DNA of 59,945 bases from an uncultured Parolsenella sp. (GTDB lineage: Bacteria; Actinomycetota; Coriobacteriia; Coriobacteriales; Atopobiaceae), in contig CAKUNF010000010.1 in assembly GCA_934668375.1 (NCBI GenBank), forward strand, positions 1 through 59,945, given 5' to 3'. Both the position numbers and the translations under genes were made by a program. Below the pieces are notes generated by a model. It did no database searches. It was not told where the DNA came from and saw only the letters and a program-made list of their open reading frames with translations. Below, in pieces: positions 58,432 through 59,945 of the stretch. Positions within the stretch are counted from its first letter, which is position 1, and every line of letters begins with the position of its first letter.

Positions 58432-59916
58432 GTGAAGATCGTAGGAGTGAGCGCCTGCACCGTCGGCATCGCGCACACCTACATGGCCAAGAAGGCCATG
58501 GAGGAGGAGTGCGCCAAGCGCGGCTTCGAGTGCAAGATCGAGGCCCAGGGTGGCATGGGCATCGAGGACGAGCTCTCGCAGGAGGACGTCGATTCCGCGG
58601 ACCTCGTCATCGAGACGATCGACGTGGGCATCGAGGGCGAGGATCGCTTCGAGGCCAAGGTGGCCGAGGGCCGTCTGCTGAAGGTCGGCACCGCCGACGC
58701 CATCTCGAACGCCGCTGACGTCCTGGACCGCGCCCTCGCGCTCATCGGTGGCGCCGAGGCCGTCGCCGCCGAGGCCCCCAAGGCCGAGGCTGCCGAGAAG
58801 CCCGTTGCCGAGGCCAAGGCCAGTGCCGCCCCCGGTGGCCCCAAGCCCGCCTCCAAGCAGTCCATCTTCGCCGAGCCCGGCAAGACGCTGCTCAACGCCT
58901 TCAACACCGGCGTGAGCTACTTCATCCCCATCGTCGTCATCGGCGGCGTGTTCCTGGCCTTCTCCCTGGCCTCCGGCACCGCCGGTGCCAACGGCATGGA
59001 GGTCACGAACCCGTTCATGGTGTCGCTGAACACCATCGGCATGGCCGGCATCTCCATGATGATCCCGGTGCTCGCCGCCTACATCGCCTACTCGATGGCC
59101 GGCAAGCCCGCCCTCGCCCCCGGCTTCGTCCTCGGTTACCTGGTTAACAACGCGGTGACCACGCCGAACGGCTCTGCGGTCTCCACGGGCTTCCTGGGCG
59201 CCATGATCATGGCCGTCATCTGCGGCTACTTCGTCCGCTGGATGAAGACCTGGAAGGTCAACGACACGATCAACACGATCATGCCGATCCTGATCATCCC
59301 GATCCTCACCTCGCTCGTCCTGGGCATGGCCTACATCTACATCCTGGCCACGCCGCTCGGCTTCGTGATGGACTGGCTCACCGCCGTCCTCGGTAGCCTC
59401 CAGGGTGGCTCCGCGGTCGTCCTCGGCCTCGTCATCGGCGTCATGACCGCGTTCGACATGGGTGGCCCCATCAACAAGACGGCCTCCACGTTCACCATGG
59501 CCCTCATGGCCTCCAGCATCTACGGCCCCAACGGCATGTTCCGCGTCGCCGTTGCCGTCCCGCCCCTGGCCTGCGGCATCGCTTCCCTGATCGCCCGCAA
59601 CAAGTTCGATGACGCCGACCGTCAGATGGGCATCTCCGCCATCTTCATGGGCTGCATCGGCATCACCGAGGGCGCCATCCCGTTCGCCGTCAAGGACCTC
59701 GCCCACACCCTGCCGGGCATCTGCATCGGCTCTGCCGTGGGCGCCGGCCTGGCCGCCTTCCAGGGCATCGACTGCTACGTCCCGCACGGTGGCTTCATCG
59801 TCGCCCTCGCCACGAGCAACGTTGGCCTGTTCTGCCTCGACATCGTGATTGGTGCGCTCGTTGGCGCAGCCATCCTCGTCGTCATGAAGCCGAAGCTGGA
59901 GAGCGCCTCCAAGTAG
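58432..59916 (+). CDS. PTS fructose-family IIBC permease
   Basis: This 494-residue protein joins an EIIB domain (1-105) to an EIIC domain (about 145-490) through an Ala/Glu/Pro/Lys linker. The phosphocysteine is C9 in VSACTVGIAHTYMAKKAME; the family usually reads CPTGIAHT, so C-T-V is a small variant. EIIC has about nine helices with GISMMIPVLAAYIAYSMAGKP, AFDMGGPINKTA and ITEGAIPFAVKD, all typical of fructose/mannitol-group EIIC. No EIIA domain is fused; it must come from elsewhere. GTG at 58432 has AAAGGAGG upstream. The operon may go on past the window, since only 29 bp follow. Confidence 0.93.
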   Translation: MKIVGVSACTVGIAHTYMAKKAMEEECAKRGFECKIEAQGGMGIEDELSQEDVDSADLVIETIDVGIEGEDRFEAKVAEGRLLKVGTADAISNAADVLDRALALIGGAEAVAAEAPKAEAAEKPVAEAKASAAPGGPKPASKQSIFAEPGKTLLNAFNTGVSYFIPIVVIGGVFLAFSLASGTAGANGMEVTNPFMVSLNTIGMAGISMMIPVLAAYIAYSMAGKPALAPGFVLGYLVNNAVTTPNGSAVSTGFLGAMIMAVICGYFVRWMKTWKVNDTINTIMPILIIPILTSLVLGMAYIYILATPLGFVMDWLTAVLGSLQGGSAVVLGLVIGVMTAFDMGGPINKTASTFTMALMASSIYGPNGMFRVAVAVPPLACGIASLIARNKFDDADRQMGISAIFMGCIGITEGAIPFAVKDLAHTLPGICIGSAVGAGLAAFQGIDCYVPHGGFIVALATSNVGLFCLDIVIGALVGAAILVVMKPKLESASK

Positions 59917-59945
59917 TTCTCGCTTTGCTCCGACATAGGCCCCGT

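Overview
The window is about 60 kb of GC-rich, densely packed chromosome. I read it as a member of the class Coriobacteriia (Actinobacteriota), probably close to Olsenella, Atopobium or Collinsella. The reasons are: actinobacterial-type Rho with a long basic N-terminal arm; the GGGtGRT protein and its NifU-like partner; LarA with a lactate-type aquaglyceroporin; mannose-family and fructose-family PTS systems typical of a gut or oral fermenter; and several families of intergenic palindromes. The genus is an inference. No rRNA, CRISPR array, IS transposase or phage gene is visible.

Layout. 1-409: tRNA-Lys, tRNA-His and tRNA-Arg. 588-5467: aspartate-family amino acid synthesis, with lysC-asd leftward and thrC-thrB rightward; homoserine dehydrogenase is absent. 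5427-15090: leftward housekeeping genes (VanZ-like protein, a membrane protein of unknown function, rho, a double-domain MarR regulator, argS, pncB, a tail-anchored coiled-coil protein, a PflA-like radical SAM enzyme). 15131-15826: tRNA-Ala, a nested inverted repeat, and a leftward small-RNA unit with its own promoter and terminator that resembles 6S RNA. 15953-20725: WecA/TagO-type transferase, the infC-rpmI-rplT operon behind a leader terminator, an RsmB-type methyltransferase, a CarD-like regulator and tRNA-Leu.

20790-29978: a leftward run of tgt, a secD-like gene, a RecJ-helicase fusion, relA/spoT and a metallo-beta-lactamase-fold hydrolase. 30122-37583: a coiled-coil membrane protein, a 2-hydroxyacid dehydrogenase, gatCAB and an MFS transporter. 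37979-44963: a catabolic cluster (EamA exporter, M20 amidohydrolase, mannose-family PTS EIID, EIIC, EIIB and EIIA, 6-phosphogluconate dehydrogenase) with a divergent RpiR regulator. It is bracketed by two direct 89-bp repeats that each open a 30-bp tandem array. 45376-50593: enolase, an AbiEi/nuclease-like orphan gene between palindromic repeats, and a lactate racemase with its channel. 50846-52602: the GGGtGRT/NifU-like pair. 53092-59916: Mrp, two flavoproteins, a ketopantoate-reductase-like enzyme and a fructose-type PTS permease.

The most unusual parts are the repeat-bracketed PTS/6PGDH/amidohydrolase cluster with its symmetric operator region, the dispersed extragenic palindrome families (one flanks the nuclease-like gene), the GGGtGRT/NifU pair, the RecJ-helicase fusion and the 6S-like RNA. 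Everything here was read by eye. Structure, promoter and operator calls are predictions.
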